A stretch of 64,000 bases of DNA from Lunatimonas lonarensis (GCF_000390185.1 NZ_AQHR01000088.1:124001-188000), one strand, 5' to 3'. Positions 1-10,046 are shown, numbered from the stretch's first letter. The notes: generated by a model from the sequence alone, not told the origin. Numbers and translations are program-made.

Positions 1-2
1 CC

Positions 3-620
3 GCCGAACAGGTAGCGGCAAATTACCCCGTAAAGGTCGACTCCTTTTCAGTGGATGTAACCGACGAAGCACAAACAGCGGCCATGGCAGAATTTGCCAT
101 GGACAGGTTTGGTCGCATCGATATCCTGATCAACAGTGCCGGCATCAATATTCGGGGGGCCATAGATGAGCTAACCCTTGGGCAGTTCGAGGAAGTCATG
201 CGCATCAACGTCACCGGCACTTGGCTATGTTGCAAGGCAGTGACCCCTTACATGAAATCCCAAAAAAGCGGCAAGATCATTAACCTCGCCAGCACACTGG
301 GCCTAGTGGGCTTGGCAAACCGTACTCCCTACACGTCCAGCAAGGGGGCCGTCGTGCAGATGACGCGGGCATTGGGCCTGGAACTGGCTCCTTTCCACAT
401 CAATGTAAACGGCATCTGCCCGGGCCCTTTTCTCACAGAAATGAACCTGCCCATCGCCCATACCGAGGAGGCAAAAAGCTTCATCGTTGGGGCCACCGCA
501 CTGGCTAGGTGGGGGGAATTGAAAGAGATACAAGGAGCAGCCATTTTCTTGGCCAGCGAGGCTGCCGATTATATGGTGGGATCCATGGTAACTGTAGACG
601 GTGGCTGGACGGCGAAGTAA
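3..620 (+). CDS. SDR-family oxidoreductase, 5' end outside window
   Basis: Short-chain dehydrogenase/reductase: an NAD(P)-dependent oxidoreductase of a sugar, sugar acid or alcohol, probably cytosolic. The frame is open from base 3, so the start and the N-terminal glycine-rich nucleotide-binding motif lie to the left; 205 residues are visible. Family marks are NSAG (the NNAG position), a catalytic Ser in the NLAST segment, the Tyr/Lys pair in YTSSK, and CPGPF after it. The end MVTVDGGWTAK is typical of classical SDRs of about 250 residues. A GntP permease lies 2.5 kb downstream on the other strand, so a gluconate 5-dehydrogenase-like role is possible, but substrate cannot be read from sequence. 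It converges on the histidine kinase gene with an 18-base gap. Confidence 0.9.
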   Translation, partial: AEQVAANYPVKVDSFSVDVTDEAQTAAMAEFAMDRFGRIDILINSAGINIRGAIDELTLGQFEEVMRINVTGTWLCCKAVTPYMKSQKSGKIINLASTLGLVGLANRTPYTSSKGAVVQMTRALGLELAPFHINVNGICPGPFLTEMNLPIAHTEEAKSFIVGATALARWGELKEIQGAAIFLASEAADYMVGSMVTVDGGWTAK

Positions 621-638
621 AATGTCCTAAAACGAAGA

Positions 639-2918
639 TTATCCCTTCGGGATGGTAAAATAAAACGTAGACCCTTCGCCAAGCGTGGATTCCACGCGTA
701 TTTTCCCTCCCCAGGATTCCACTTGTTTTTTAGCAATTGACAGGCCTATGCCGGTTCCGGCATACTCCTGTTGATTGTTCAACCGCTGAAAGATGACGAA
801 AATACGCTCATGGTTTTCAGGAGCTATGCCAATACCCTGGTCGCTGATACTGATTTCCCAATAACCCTCCAATTCAGCCGACTGGATGGATATCACAGGT
901 GATTCCCCCGGTTTGGAATAGTTTATGGCGTTATCCAGCAAACAATGTAAGGCCTGGATAAGCGGGGCTTTGCAGCATTTGACAGTAGGAAGCTTGGCAA
1001 CATTCAACTTAACAAATTTATCAGACATTACTTTTCTCCTAAGCAACTGATAATCCGCCACGAGTTCAGCCAAGTCCACGTACTCGATTGAATCCTCACA
1101 TTTTCCTGCCCTGGAATACTCCAGTAGGTCAACCACTATCCGCTTCATCCGCTTGGCACCATCTGAGGCAAAGTGTATGTACTGATTGGCCTTTTCGTCC
1201 AACTGATCCCCATACTTTCTCTTCAACTGATCCATAAAACTGGAGATCATTCGAAGAGGCTCTTGTAGATCATGGGAAGTGATAAAGGCAAACTGCTCCA
1301 ATTCAGCATTGGATTGCTCCAGTTCATGGGCGTATTTTTTCAGCGAATCGTTCAGGGCAAGCAACTGCTGCTCATAGGTTTTTCGTTCGGTAATTTCCTC
1401 GCAAATAGCTACCGACAGTATGGGCGCACCCTCCTCGTCCCTAACAAATACCACATGAAGGCGAACCCATACGATCGAACCGTCTTTGCGTACATAACGC
1501 TTCTCATTTTTGTATTCCGCTTCGCCCCTCGCAGCTTTGCTGTATATCTCCCAGTCCCGCTGTCGGTCATCCGGATGGGTCAACTCTTTGAAATTCATCG
1601 CATATAACTCGGCCTGACTATATCCTGTTATCGTTTCGTAATATGAATTGACCAAGGTAATTCTACCTGTTCTAGGATCTGCCTGCGCGATCCCGACGGA
1701 AGCGATATCAAAAATCGTCCTGTACTTAGCCTCGCTCGCCCGCAACTTTTCCTGTGCGACTTTTTGGTCGGTTATATTCTGGCTTAAAATCGCTATGTCC
1801 CCTGCAAGAGGAACAACAACAATCCGAAGCCAGGTAGGAGTGGAAACAAGATCACCTGCGTAGACTTCCTCCATGATCTTGGAAACGCCTGAGTTTGCCA
1901 CCTCCACATACGACGAAAAGAGTGGGGTTTCCCGATGGGAAGGAAACAACTCCAACAGGTTTCTGCCGACAATCTCATTGGAGTCGATGCCGTTTATTTT
2001 TTCAATGGCCTTATTCTGGAAAATCCATGTAAAATCAACAACTTTTCCATTTTTATCGCGACAAGGTCGCAGTAGGGAAAATCCATCTGGAGAGATTTCC
2101 TGCACAGCTTTAAACCGATGTTCACTTTTTCTAAGCTCTTCACTGATCCTTGCCATGCGAAGTTCCAATCCCTTTTGCTCGGTAATGTCCTGAACGGTGC
2201 CTTCACACGCGATGGGAGTACCATTATCAGACCGTTCCAATCTCCCGATCGCATATACCCATTTCACGCCGCCCTCATCGAGGATAATACGAAAAACGAC
2301 ATCCAACTCCCTCTCTCCTGCAAAAACGGCATCTCGCTCCCTATCCACCATTTCCCTGTCATCGGGATGGATCGATTGCGCTAAACGATCAAAATTCAGC
2401 TCAACCCGATCCTTGTTTTTGCCAAAAATCCTGTAAACTTCATCAGTCCAGTAGACGTTGACCCCATCCGCTTCCATCCGCCAGTATCCGATCTTGGCCA
2501 TGGCTGAAAGAGCCTTTAGCTTTTCCTCAAAATCCCTCAACCGCAGCTCACTGCTCTCTTGTTGCGTCACATCCCTACCAGTGACTGCAAAACAGCAACG
2601 TCCGTCGGTCTCCACCTTGTGGACGTGAATCTCCAAACGTACGCTCCCTCCCGTATGCTTTCTGTGGGTAAACACACCTAAACAGGCGTTTACTCCAAAT
2701 TCTTTCACCTCATCATGCGCATTCAGAAAACTGGCACATTCCTCCACACAGATCAGGTCCCGCAGGTTCAAACCCAAAAACACCTCCCGTTGGAAACCAA
2801 AGAGGTCAAGCGCTGCCTGGTTCACATCCATTAACTGAAGGGAGGACGGGTCGTATACCCAAGACGGAAAAGGATTTAGGGCAAAAAAACTGCTATAGTT
2901 TGCATTGACTACCATCAT
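639..2918 (-). CDS. Multi-PAS sensor histidine kinase
   Basis: A 759-residue sensor kinase with no obvious membrane segment, so probably a cytoplasmic sensor. About four PAS/PAC modules fill residues 10-515; segments such as TGRDVTQQE, EGTVQDITEQK and AICEEITERK are the PAC ends. A short coiled linker leads to the dimerisation/phosphoacceptor domain with His549 in TSHDLQEP. The ATPase domain has the N box (Asn663 in LLDNAINYS), G1 (Asp693 in SDQGIGI) and G2 (GTGIGL near 721), so it should be catalytically complete. No receiver domain or adjacent response regulator is present, so its partner is elsewhere. The signal is unknown. Confidence 0.93.
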   Translation of the reverse strand: MMVVNANYSSFFALNPFPSWVYDPSSLQLMDVNQAALDLFGFQREVFLGLNLRDLICVEECASFLNAHDEVKEFGVNACLGVFTHRKHTGGSVRLEIHVHKVETDGRCCFAVTGRDVTQQESSELRLRDFEEKLKALSAMAKIGYWRMEADGVNVYWTDEVYRIFGKNKDRVELNFDRLAQSIHPDDREMVDRERDAVFAGERELDVVFRIILDEGGVKWVYAIGRLERSDNGTPIACEGTVQDITEQKGLELRMARISEELRKSEHRFKAVQEISPDGFSLLRPCRDKNGKVVDFTWIFQNKAIEKINGIDSNEIVGRNLLELFPSHRETPLFSSYVEVANSGVSKIMEEVYAGDLVSTPTWLRIVVVPLAGDIAILSQNITDQKVAQEKLRASEAKYRTIFDIASVGIAQADPRTGRITLVNSYYETITGYSQAELYAMNFKELTHPDDRQRDWEIYSKAARGEAEYKNEKRYVRKDGSIVWVRLHVVFVRDEEGAPILSVAICEEITERKTYEQQLLALNDSLKKYAHELEQSNAELEQFAFITSHDLQEPLRMISSFMDQLKRKYGDQLDEKANQYIHFASDGAKRMKRIVVDLLEYSRAGKCEDSIEYVDLAELVADYQLLRRKVMSDKFVKLNVAKLPTVKCCKAPLIQALHCLLDNAINYSKPGESPVISIQSAELEGYWEISISDQGIGIAPENHERIFVIFQRLNNQQEYAGTGIGLSIAKKQVESWGGKIRVESTLGEGSTFYFTIPKG

Positions 2919-3114
2919 CGTATTCTACAACACTATTAGGGGTTGGACCCGCAACCATTCAAATCAATAAGCTTCTAAATATACATAAATAGGCGGAAAA
3001 CTGCCTAACCTGTAAACCTACCCCTTTCCTAACTCCGGCTATTCCCGAGTAAAAACTAGACTTTTCAGCCATTTAAATTACCACAACTATTTGAAGGGCA
3101 ACGAAAACCGCCCA

Positions 3115-4446
3115 TCAGCCAAAATTCGCTATCAGCAAAATCAATCCCATGGCAGTGAGGGACAGAATCACCGTCCCCACACTATGGGAAATATACCCCT
3201 TCTTTATATCCATACCGGTCAACTGAGTCATCGCCCAGAAGAAACTGTCATTGGCATGGGAAACCGCAATGGCACCTGCCCCAATAGATAGGACGGTAAG
3301 GACCTTCATCTGTTCGCTATCCAGCCCAAGGGTCACCATTAGGGGCAACATAATAGAAGCGGTGGTGACCAGTGCCACGGTAGAGGAGCCCTGCGCGGAC
3401 TTCAGCGAAAAACCCATGAAGAAGGGTAGCAAAAGGCTGTAATTCCCGCGAAGGAGAGACGCCCCCACATGATCCGCAATGCCCGAATTTTCAAGCATTT
3501 TACCAAACACCCCACCTGCTCCGGTAATCAGAATCACCGGAGCAGCTATCAAAAGGGCTTCTCCAAACCAACCCGAGGCGGAAAGGAGCTGCACATCAAA
3601 TTTTTCGGGAAGGGAAAAAGACAACAACACACCAATAAGCAGGGCAATGATGGGATTGCCGGCAAACAGAATGACATGTGTGAACAGGTTATCCTCTCCA
3701 AAGGGACGGGTGGGATAGGCTGCCACCGAAGCCAACACAATCAGCACCAAGGGGATGATCACCGGAAGAAAGGATTTGCCGAGGCTTGGATACTTCTTCT
3801 TTACCGCCTCTCCTTCCGCGACTGCAAACACAGGCTCCAAATGGAACCTCGAAAGGTAGTATTTGCAGTAAAAATAACAGGGCACCAATCCTACCGCACT
3901 GATGATCAAACCATAAAAGATGATCATCCCCAAGTCCGCTCCCAATATCCCGGCGGCCGCGATAGGACCAGGGGTGGGAGGCACCAGCGAGTGGGTAGCC
4001 GTTATCCCCAAGGTGAGCGCCACTGTCGTAGCCAAAAACGGAAGCTTACCCTTAAATGACAAGGACTTATTGATGGGGTTCAGCATGATAAAGGCACTGT
4101 CTCCGAATACCGGGATGGATAAAATATAACCGGTGATCATCATACCCAGCATGACAAACTTTTTGCCTATCCAATTCAGCACCTGCTGGGCAATTACGAA
4201 AGCCCCACCCGTTTTTTCGAGGAAGGTTCCGATAATAACCCCGAATAAAATCAGGAGGCCGATTCGCCCCAGTACTCCTCCAAACCCATCGGAGATGGAC
4301 TTAACGATGAGGTCCGTGGACATACCAGTCGACAATCCATAGAGAATTGCCCCAACAAACAACGCAAGAAAGGGATGTATATTAAAACGAATGATGGCAA
4401 CCAGAATAAGGGCCAAGGCCATCAATACAAAAAGAAAAATCGACAT
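3115..4446 (-). CDS. gntP: GntP-family gluconate/organic acid permease
   Basis: A 443-residue inner-membrane proton symporter of the gluconate permease family, with hydrophobic segments throughout. Recognisable family stretches are SIPVFGDSAFIML near residue 110, PPTPGP near 155, AQGSSTVA near 355 and SHANDSFFW near 400. Length fits the family (about 440-450). Substrates in the family include gluconate, idonate, glycerate and fructuronate; which applies here is not decidable. The neighbouring SDR could act on the imported acid. It is transcribed away from the FG-GAP gene, with a 198-base shared upstream region. Confidence 0.93.
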   Translation of the reverse strand: MSIFLFVLMALALILVAIIRFNIHPFLALFVGAILYGLSTGMSTDLIVKSISDGFGGVLGRIGLLILFGVIIGTFLEKTGGAFVIAQQVLNWIGKKFVMLGMMITGYILSIPVFGDSAFIMLNPINKSLSFKGKLPFLATTVALTLGITATHSLVPPTPGPIAAAGILGADLGMIIFYGLIISAVGLVPCYFYCKYYLSRFHLEPVFAVAEGEAVKKKYPSLGKSFLPVIIPLVLIVLASVAAYPTRPFGEDNLFTHVILFAGNPIIALLIGVLLSFSLPEKFDVQLLSASGWFGEALLIAAPVILITGAGGVFGKMLENSGIADHVGASLLRGNYSLLLPFFMGFSLKSAQGSSTVALVTTASIMLPLMVTLGLDSEQMKVLTVLSIGAGAIAVSHANDSFFWAMTQLTGMDIKKGYISHSVGTVILSLTAMGLILLIANFG

Positions 4447-4644
4447 AATGCAGGTCTTGGGTTATTGTTTTGACAACCAATATACTCATAATGGATCCAA
4501 AAAACACAGGACAGAACCATTATTGACAAAAAAATGAGTGGTGCGTGAAGAAATTTGCCTCTGGATCTGTCCGGATTGGTTTATAAAGGTAAAAAATGCA
4601 AAAAAGTGGTTATATTGAGCTGTAAACCAAACATAACCCGACCG

Positions 4645-5808
4645 ATGTGGTACTTCATGCTTTTTCAATGGCTATTGGCCGACCCAGCGCCCGCGCTTAC
4701 GCCCAGATTCGAAACCCAATTACTGGATGACCAAGTGGCCATAGGCTATGGATTGGCCATTGGTGATGTGGATGGGGATGGCAAGCCCGATATCTTGCTG
4801 GTAGACAAAAAAGAATTTGTCTGGTACCGGAATGGCGACTGGAAACGCTTCGTGATGGTCGAAAACCTCACCGAATCAGACAATGTATGCATTGCCGCCG
4901 CGGACATCAACGGCGATGGAAAGGTTGAAGTGGCAGTAGGTGCCCAGTGGAATCCGGGAGAAACCAGCGATCCTGCCAAATCCGGATCCGTGCATTACCT
5001 GATCCGCCCCGCAGACCCCACGCAAAAATGGACCCCTGTGCAGCTGCATCACGAGCCGACTGTACACCGCATGCGCTGGGCCAAGGCAGGTGATTCCTAC
5101 CAGCTTATTATGGCTCCACTCCACGGTCGGGGCAATAAAGGCGGTGAGGGTGTAGGTGTAAACATCATTGCCTACGAAGTTCCGGCAGACCCTACCCAAG
5201 CCTGGCCCCACCACATCATCGACAATACCATGCATATTACCCACAACCTGGACGTCTTTCCGGAAGAAAATGGGGACGCCGTTTACATAGGTGGAAAAGA
5301 AGGAGTCAAGGCGTTCCAATTCAAAAATGGCCGCTGGGTCGCACACAGCGACGGGGAATGGCTTGTCCAAGGGCATTCGTTTGGCGAATTACGCATAGGT
5401 AGAGGTCAGGGAGGACGGAAATTCCTTACAGCCATCGAACCCCTTCACGGCAATCTCCTGACAACATACATACCCAATACCCAATTATTTAGACGGGAAA
5501 ACCTCCAGCGTACCGTCCTTACCGACCAACTGAACCAAGGTCACGGACTGGCAGCTGTTGATCTGCTGAAAATGGGGCAGGATCAGTTGGTGGTGGGCTG
5601 GCGCGAAAAAAACCCGGCGGGCGAAATCGGCGTACAGCTGTACATCCCCAACGCAGCCAATGAATGGGATGTGGTGTGGGTAGACGAGGGTGGCATGGCC
5701 TGCGAAGACCTACAGGTAGCAGACCTGGACGGAGATGGAAGGCCCGATATCATCGCCGCAGGACGAGCCACCAACAACCTAAAAATTTACTGGAACAGAA
5801 GCCAATAA
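4645..5808 (+). CDS. Exported FG-GAP/VCBS-repeat propeller protein
   Basis: A 387-residue predicted beta-propeller. The start at 4645 is preferred over an in-frame ATG at 4555 because it places a short hydrophobic segment (MWYFMLFQWLLADPAPA) at the N-terminus like a signal peptide. Calcium-binding FG-GAP loops are clear: DVDGDGKPD near residue 40, DINGDGKVE near 90 and DLDGDGRPD near 365. The fold is probably a binding module or a substrate-processing surface protein; no catalytic residues stand out. It heads a same-strand series of exported proteins (4645-12144), with 21 bases to the next gene, suggesting cotranscription with the DUF3500 gene. Confidence 0.85.
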   Translation: MWYFMLFQWLLADPAPALTPRFETQLLDDQVAIGYGLAIGDVDGDGKPDILLVDKKEFVWYRNGDWKRFVMVENLTESDNVCIAAADINGDGKVEVAVGAQWNPGETSDPAKSGSVHYLIRPADPTQKWTPVQLHHEPTVHRMRWAKAGDSYQLIMAPLHGRGNKGGEGVGVNIIAYEVPADPTQAWPHHIIDNTMHITHNLDVFPEENGDAVYIGGKEGVKAFQFKNGRWVAHSDGEWLVQGHSFGELRIGRGQGGRKFLTAIEPLHGNLLTTYIPNTQLFRRENLQRTVLTDQLNQGHGLAAVDLLKMGQDQLVVGWREKNPAGEIGVQLYIPNAANEWDVVWVDEGGMACEDLQVADLDGDGRPDIIAAGRATNNLKIYWNRSQ

Positions 5809-5829
5809 GCCCACTAAAACTCCCGCACT

Positions 5830-6867
5830 ATGTACGCCAAAAGCATCCTCACATTGGGAATCATCCTTGTCAGTATCTGGCTCACACAGGATCTATTTGC
5901 CCAAGATTTGTCTTCCAAGGCAAAAGCCTTCCTAGAAACATTGGATCCCAACCTGCGACAAAAAGCCACCTTCCCCTTCGATCACTCGGAGCGGTTTAAC
6001 TGGCACTTTATTCCTAGGGAACGGAAAGGCGTAAATTTTCACGACCTAAACCCCGTCCAGACGGAGGCCGGCCTACAGCTACTCAAAGCTTCATTGGGAT
6101 TGCCCGGACAGGAAAAAACACAAGCTATCATCGAACTGGAAAACGTTCTTAGGGTGGTGGAAAACCGCCCTCCCAACGACACCTACCGAGATCCGGACAA
6201 CTACTTCTTCTCCCTCTTTGGCACTCCCGACGCTTCTGGGGAATGGGGATGGCGCTTTGAGGGACACCATGTGTCGCTTAACTTTTCGTCCAAACGGGGA
6301 ACGATTGCGTCCGCTACCCCCACCTTCTTTGGCTCTAATCCCGGAATCGTCCAAGTAGATTTGCACCGGGGCAAACAGGTGCTCGAAAAGGAAACCAACC
6401 TAGGATTCGCCTTCCTCGAAAGCCTCGACGAATCACAAAAAGCAATCGCAATCTACACGGACAAAGCACCCAATGACATCCTAACAGGCAACGACCGAAA
6501 AGCCTCCCTGCAAAGCCCAAAAGGCATAGGCTACTCCCAGCTGACCAAATCCCAACAGCAAATGTTGGAAGAGTTGATTGCCGTTTACCTAATCAATTAC
6601 ACAGATTCGGTGCGTGATCGATTATGGGGAAAAGTCCGAAGTACCGGCATACAGCACGTACACTTTGCCTGGGCCGGAAGTACGGTTAATGCCATCGGGC
6701 AGCCCCACTACTACCGTATTCAGCACCCCGATTTACTGATTGAGTACGACAACGTTCAAAACAACGCCAACCATGTACATACGGTAGTGCGTGATTTGAA
6801 CAATGATTTTGGTGAGGATGTATTGGGAAACCACTACAGCTATGGACATTCCCACCAAGCAGAGTAA
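5830..6867 (+). CDS. DUF3500 domain secreted protein
   Basis: A 345-residue protein with a signal peptide (hydrophobic residues 5-21 ending LFAQD) and a full-length DUF3500 domain. Conserved-looking features are the NWHFIPRERKG segment, GWRFEGHHVSLNF, and a His-rich C-terminus (HVHFAWAGS, HYYRIQHP, NHVHTVVRDLNNDFGEDVLGN). The histidines and acidic residues suggest a metal site, but the family has no established function. Homologues often occur among extracellular catabolic genes, as here. It follows the FG-GAP gene closely. Confidence 0.88.
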   Translation: MYAKSILTLGIILVSIWLTQDLFAQDLSSKAKAFLETLDPNLRQKATFPFDHSERFNWHFIPRERKGVNFHDLNPVQTEAGLQLLKASLGLPGQEKTQAIIELENVLRVVENRPPNDTYRDPDNYFFSLFGTPDASGEWGWRFEGHHVSLNFSSKRGTIASATPTFFGSNPGIVQVDLHRGKQVLEKETNLGFAFLESLDESQKAIAIYTDKAPNDILTGNDRKASLQSPKGIGYSQLTKSQQQMLEELIAVYLINYTDSVRDRLWGKVRSTGIQHVHFAWAGSTVNAIGQPHYYRIQHPDLLIEYDNVQNNANHVHTVVRDLNNDFGEDVLGNHYSYGHSHQAE

Positions 6868-6981
6868 CCTGACTGCTATCGAACGTAATACCGATGAACG
6901 CCCGACGTGTAAACAACTGTAAATCCATGAAATCGAGCATGGAGCAAAAGACACACAATGGGATGACTTCTTTAAACGCAA

Positions 6982-6997
6982 CCTGCCGGAAGGCAGG
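6982..6997. repeat. Short palindromic repeat, copy 1
   Basis: Hairpin with arms CCTGCC and GGCAGG around GGAA, preceded by CGCAA. A similar unit lies at 9980-9993, also in a gap of the same plus-strand gene series. There is no T-run, so it is not a classical terminator. The frame through it (stop at 7027-7029) reads as 34 codons without an ATG and might instead be the tail of a lost gene. Confidence 0.4.
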
Positions 6998-7033
6998 GTT
7001 TCCATATGGCCTTTGAAAAAAAAGTAAAATAAT

Positions 7034-7684
7034 ATGAAAAGATCTCTAATACTACCCGTGATCGCCCTCCTGTTGGCCTATTGCACCCCCCCGGCCGACG
7101 AAAAAAGCCTGCCCCTACAGGTAGCGGATGCTTATGGGTTTCAAAACCTGGAAAACATAGCTGAAATCTCCTACACCTGGAATGTCCGGCGGGATAGCGT
7201 GACGGTAGTGTCCCGCGACTGGAGATGGAACCGGGTCAAAGGCGAAGTGCATTATGCTGGGCCCGATACAACGGTCACTTACCTGCTGGCCGAAAAAACA
7301 CCCGAGTTAGACGCCATTGACCAACGTTTTATCAACGACAAGTACTGGCTGATGTTTCCATTTCAGTTGGCTTGGGACAGCGGCTATCGCTATGAAGTGG
7401 CGGAAAACCTATCCTCCCCCATACAGAAAATACCTGCCACCAAACTTTCCATCATCTACAATGACAGCGATGGCTACACGCCCGGCGATGCCTACGATCT
7501 ATATCTTAACGACGACCTCCAAATCGTTGAGTGGGTATTTCGGAGGGGAAATGGACCGGAGGGAAGAGCGGTAACTTGGGATAATATCCAGAATTTCGAA
7601 GGTATTATGCTAACCTTGGACCATAAAAACGACGCGGGAATGCAATCGCTATGGTTTACCAACGTGAAAGTTGTCCCCAAATAG
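7034..7684 (+). CDS. Predicted lipoprotein of unknown function
   Basis: A 216-residue protein beginning with a lipoprotein signal peptide: hydrophobic residues 4-15 and lipobox LAYC with Cys17. After Lys/Asp-rich residues it should sit on the periplasmic side or on the outer membrane. The mature part has alternating tryptophan/tyrosine segments (YTWNVRRDSV, DWRWNRVKGEVHY, LTLDHKNDAG) suggesting an all-beta fold like small lipid- or ligand-binding lipoproteins. I do not recognise the family. It lies between the DUF3500 and BNR_4 genes on the same strand. Confidence 0.75.
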   Translation: MKRSLILPVIALLLAYCTPPADEKSLPLQVADAYGFQNLENIAEISYTWNVRRDSVTVVSRDWRWNRVKGEVHYAGPDTTVTYLLAEKTPELDAIDQRFINDKYWLMFPFQLAWDSGYRYEVAENLSSPIQKIPATKLSIIYNDSDGYTPGDAYDLYLNDDLQIVEWVFRRGNGPEGRAVTWDNIQNFEGIMLTLDHKNDAGMQSLWFTNVKVVPK

Positions 7685-7821
7685 GCCATTGACAACTGGC
7701 CACAACATATAAGCCATCAAATACACTTTCCGCCCGGCCTAGATTTGGTCGGATGGCAAGATTTTTTTTGTAAACTTACCCAAAAAGTAGTCCGACCATC
7801 GCTTCATATAGTATCAAATAC

Positions 7822-9897
7822 ATGTTTTCTTCCCCTCCCATTGACCTAAGAACCACTGCACTGTGCGCCTTGCTTTTTGTTACTGCGAACGCCCCATTCA
7901 CCTATGCCTTTCAATTCCATCAGGCTATTCTCGCAAGCGAGGACATTACCCTCCACGAAGACGGAAGTTGGTGCTGGTTTCAGGATGATCGGGCGATTTT
8001 ACGAGGCGACAAGGTGCTTTTTTCCGGAGTCACCTCCACAGGAGACAATACCGTGACAGAATGGAACCTGAAAACAAACCAAACGCATTCCTTCAACCTG
8101 ACGCAAGGAACACTCCCTCCGGATGACCACAATGTAAGTGCACTTATGGTACGTCCTGATGGAAGGTACCTGGCGGTTTATGCCGGCCACTCCATTGACT
8201 CGCTTGTGAGATTCCGTCTTTCCGACCAGCCTGGGGACATACGCAGCTGGGGACCAGAAGAAACCTTCAAGACGAACGGCCGGGTATGTTATTCCAATGT
8301 ATACCGCCTAAGTGAAACCGAAGAGACGTTTAACTTTTACCGTGGCAATCAAAACAACCCCCATTTCCTCCTTTCCAACGATGACGGCAGCCATTGGGAG
8401 TTTGGAGGCAGGCTTTTTGAGGATTTCGGACGTGCCTACCTTCGGTATGCATCAGACGGAAAACGCAGAATCCATTTTATCACCACAGAAGAGCATCCGC
8501 GCCACTACAACAACAGCATATATCACGGATATTACGAAAAGGGAAACCTGTACCGGAGCGACGGCACCCTGGTAGGGCCTATTAGCCGAACCGCCAGCAG
8601 TCCCTACAAACCTACCGATTTTACCTTGGTATACGATGGAGACCGATCTACCCGTGCGGATGTGGCCTGGACCAGCGATATCCGCTTGGACGAATTCGGA
8701 AGGCCCTATGTCGTGTTTTCTGTAACCAAAGACCCCATTACCCGAGGGGAAACACGAAATACGGCTCTAGGCGGATTTGACCACAGGTATCATTTTGCCT
8801 CATGGGATGGAGAACGTTGGCAAGAAAGGGAAATCGCTTATGCGGGTAGCCGGCTGTACCCCGGTGAAAACGAATACACAGGACTCATTAGCCTCCATCC
8901 CCTCCGATCGGACGTTGTGTACATCTCCACCGACGTAGATCCCAAAAATGGAAAACCATTGCTGGTGGATGGCGAACGTCGCTACGAGATCTTCCGGGGT
9001 ATCCGCACCACCGAGACCCAATGGGAATGGACCCCTGTCACCTACCAGTCCAAAGAAAACAATATCCGGCCTATCGTCTTGGCCGACGAGGAAAAAGAAA
9101 TTGTACTTTGGCTTAGCGGCCGATATTCTACCTACAAAGATTATAAGTTGGCGGTGAAAGGAAAGGTCCGGATAAACCCATCCCGCCTCTCTGAAGCCAA
9201 AAAAGCCAAAAATGGAGAGAAACTCGTCACCTTCTTAATCAGTGAAGACCCCAATAATTACGAGGCAACCTGGACGATTCCTGCATTTGCCAAGGCACTT
9301 CAGGATGACAGGGGATACCGAACCCAGGTACTGATAGGTTCCGGGCCTCGGGAAGGGTATACACTTCCTGCTATCGAAACCATCCCCGAATCGGACTTGC
9401 TGGTGGTGTTTATCCGGCGGGTAGGACTTCCAAAAGACCAATTGGCTTTGATAAAAAACCACTTGGCGCAGGGCAAACCCCTGTTGGGCATCCGAACGGC
9501 CAACCATGCTTTTTCCATTCCTCCCGAATCCCTTCAGGAAGGTCACGAAGCTTGGTGGGACTTTGTTCCCGCCATTTTGGGACATGAAAATAGGGGGTAT
9601 GGATCCGCTGAACAGCCAACCCAAGTATCCCTACAGCGCAAGCATTCGATATTAAAAAACTTTCCGGTGTCGGATTGGACAAGTCAGGGCAATATTTACC
9701 TGATCAGTCCGCTACTGCATTCAAATACCCAAACCTTGCTTACCGGCAAATCGGCGGGGCATCAGGAACCTATTGCCATCCTCCGGCGGGCAGGAAAGAG
9801 TAAAGTGTTTTACACTTCATTGGGTTTTCCGACGGATTTCAGTACCACGCCATTTATCCAACTGCTCTACCAAAGTATAGACTGGACACTAAAATAA
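7822..9897 (+). CDS. Secreted BNR_4 propeller fused to ThuA-like domain
   Basis: A 691-residue exported protein. Residues 1-29 are signal-like. Residues about 45-440 match BNR_4-type proteins (HEDGSWCWFQDDRAI, DDHNVSALMVRPDGRYLAVYAGH), a propeller family found among glycan-handling proteins. Residues about 470-690 resemble ThuA-like class I glutamine-amidotransferase-fold domains (LVTFLISEDPNNYEA, LLVVFIRRVGLP, LLGIRTANHAF, VFYTSLGFP). ThuA-like domains are linked to trehalose and other sugar metabolism, but the reaction is not settled. I see no BNR_4 catalytic set. The same-strand neighbours are all exported. Confidence 0.85.
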   Translation: MFSSPPIDLRTTALCALLFVTANAPFTYAFQFHQAILASEDITLHEDGSWCWFQDDRAILRGDKVLFSGVTSTGDNTVTEWNLKTNQTHSFNLTQGTLPPDDHNVSALMVRPDGRYLAVYAGHSIDSLVRFRLSDQPGDIRSWGPEETFKTNGRVCYSNVYRLSETEETFNFYRGNQNNPHFLLSNDDGSHWEFGGRLFEDFGRAYLRYASDGKRRIHFITTEEHPRHYNNSIYHGYYEKGNLYRSDGTLVGPISRTASSPYKPTDFTLVYDGDRSTRADVAWTSDIRLDEFGRPYVVFSVTKDPITRGETRNTALGGFDHRYHFASWDGERWQEREIAYAGSRLYPGENEYTGLISLHPLRSDVVYISTDVDPKNGKPLLVDGERRYEIFRGIRTTETQWEWTPVTYQSKENNIRPIVLADEEKEIVLWLSGRYSTYKDYKLAVKGKVRINPSRLSEAKKAKNGEKLVTFLISEDPNNYEATWTIPAFAKALQDDRGYRTQVLIGSGPREGYTLPAIETIPESDLLVVFIRRVGLPKDQLALIKNHLAQGKPLLGIRTANHAFSIPPESLQEGHEAWWDFVPAILGHENRGYGSAEQPTQVSLQRKHSILKNFPVSDWTSQGNIYLISPLLHSNTQTLLTGKSAGHQEPIAILRRAGKSKVFYTSLGFPTDFSTTPFIQLLYQSIDWTLK

Positions 9898-9979
9898 ATG
9901 AAAACGAGGCCACCAAAGGCGGAAAGAGCTAACTTGTCCATCGCTCACCAGGATATCGACTGTCAAGCCCGCAACCTGC

Positions 9980-9993
9980 CTGCCGAAAGGCAG
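9980..9993. repeat. Short palindromic repeat, copy 2
   Basis: Hairpin CTGCC-GAAA-GGCAG in the 149-base gap before the ceramidase-like gene. It shares CGCAACCTGCC and the following TCC-TAT context with the copy at 6982-6997. Probably a small interspersed repeat. Confidence 0.4.
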
Positions 9994-10046
9994 ATATCCC
10001 TATAAACACGGACAAATTGTGACCCCTGAAAATCAATTATAGACAC

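Noticed and set aside
3469-4059. 196-codon plus-strand frame with no GntP homology
   Set aside because: It lies fully antisense to the GntP permease gene, lacks any domain-like pattern and is rich in Arg/His/Gln as expected for an antisense shadow.
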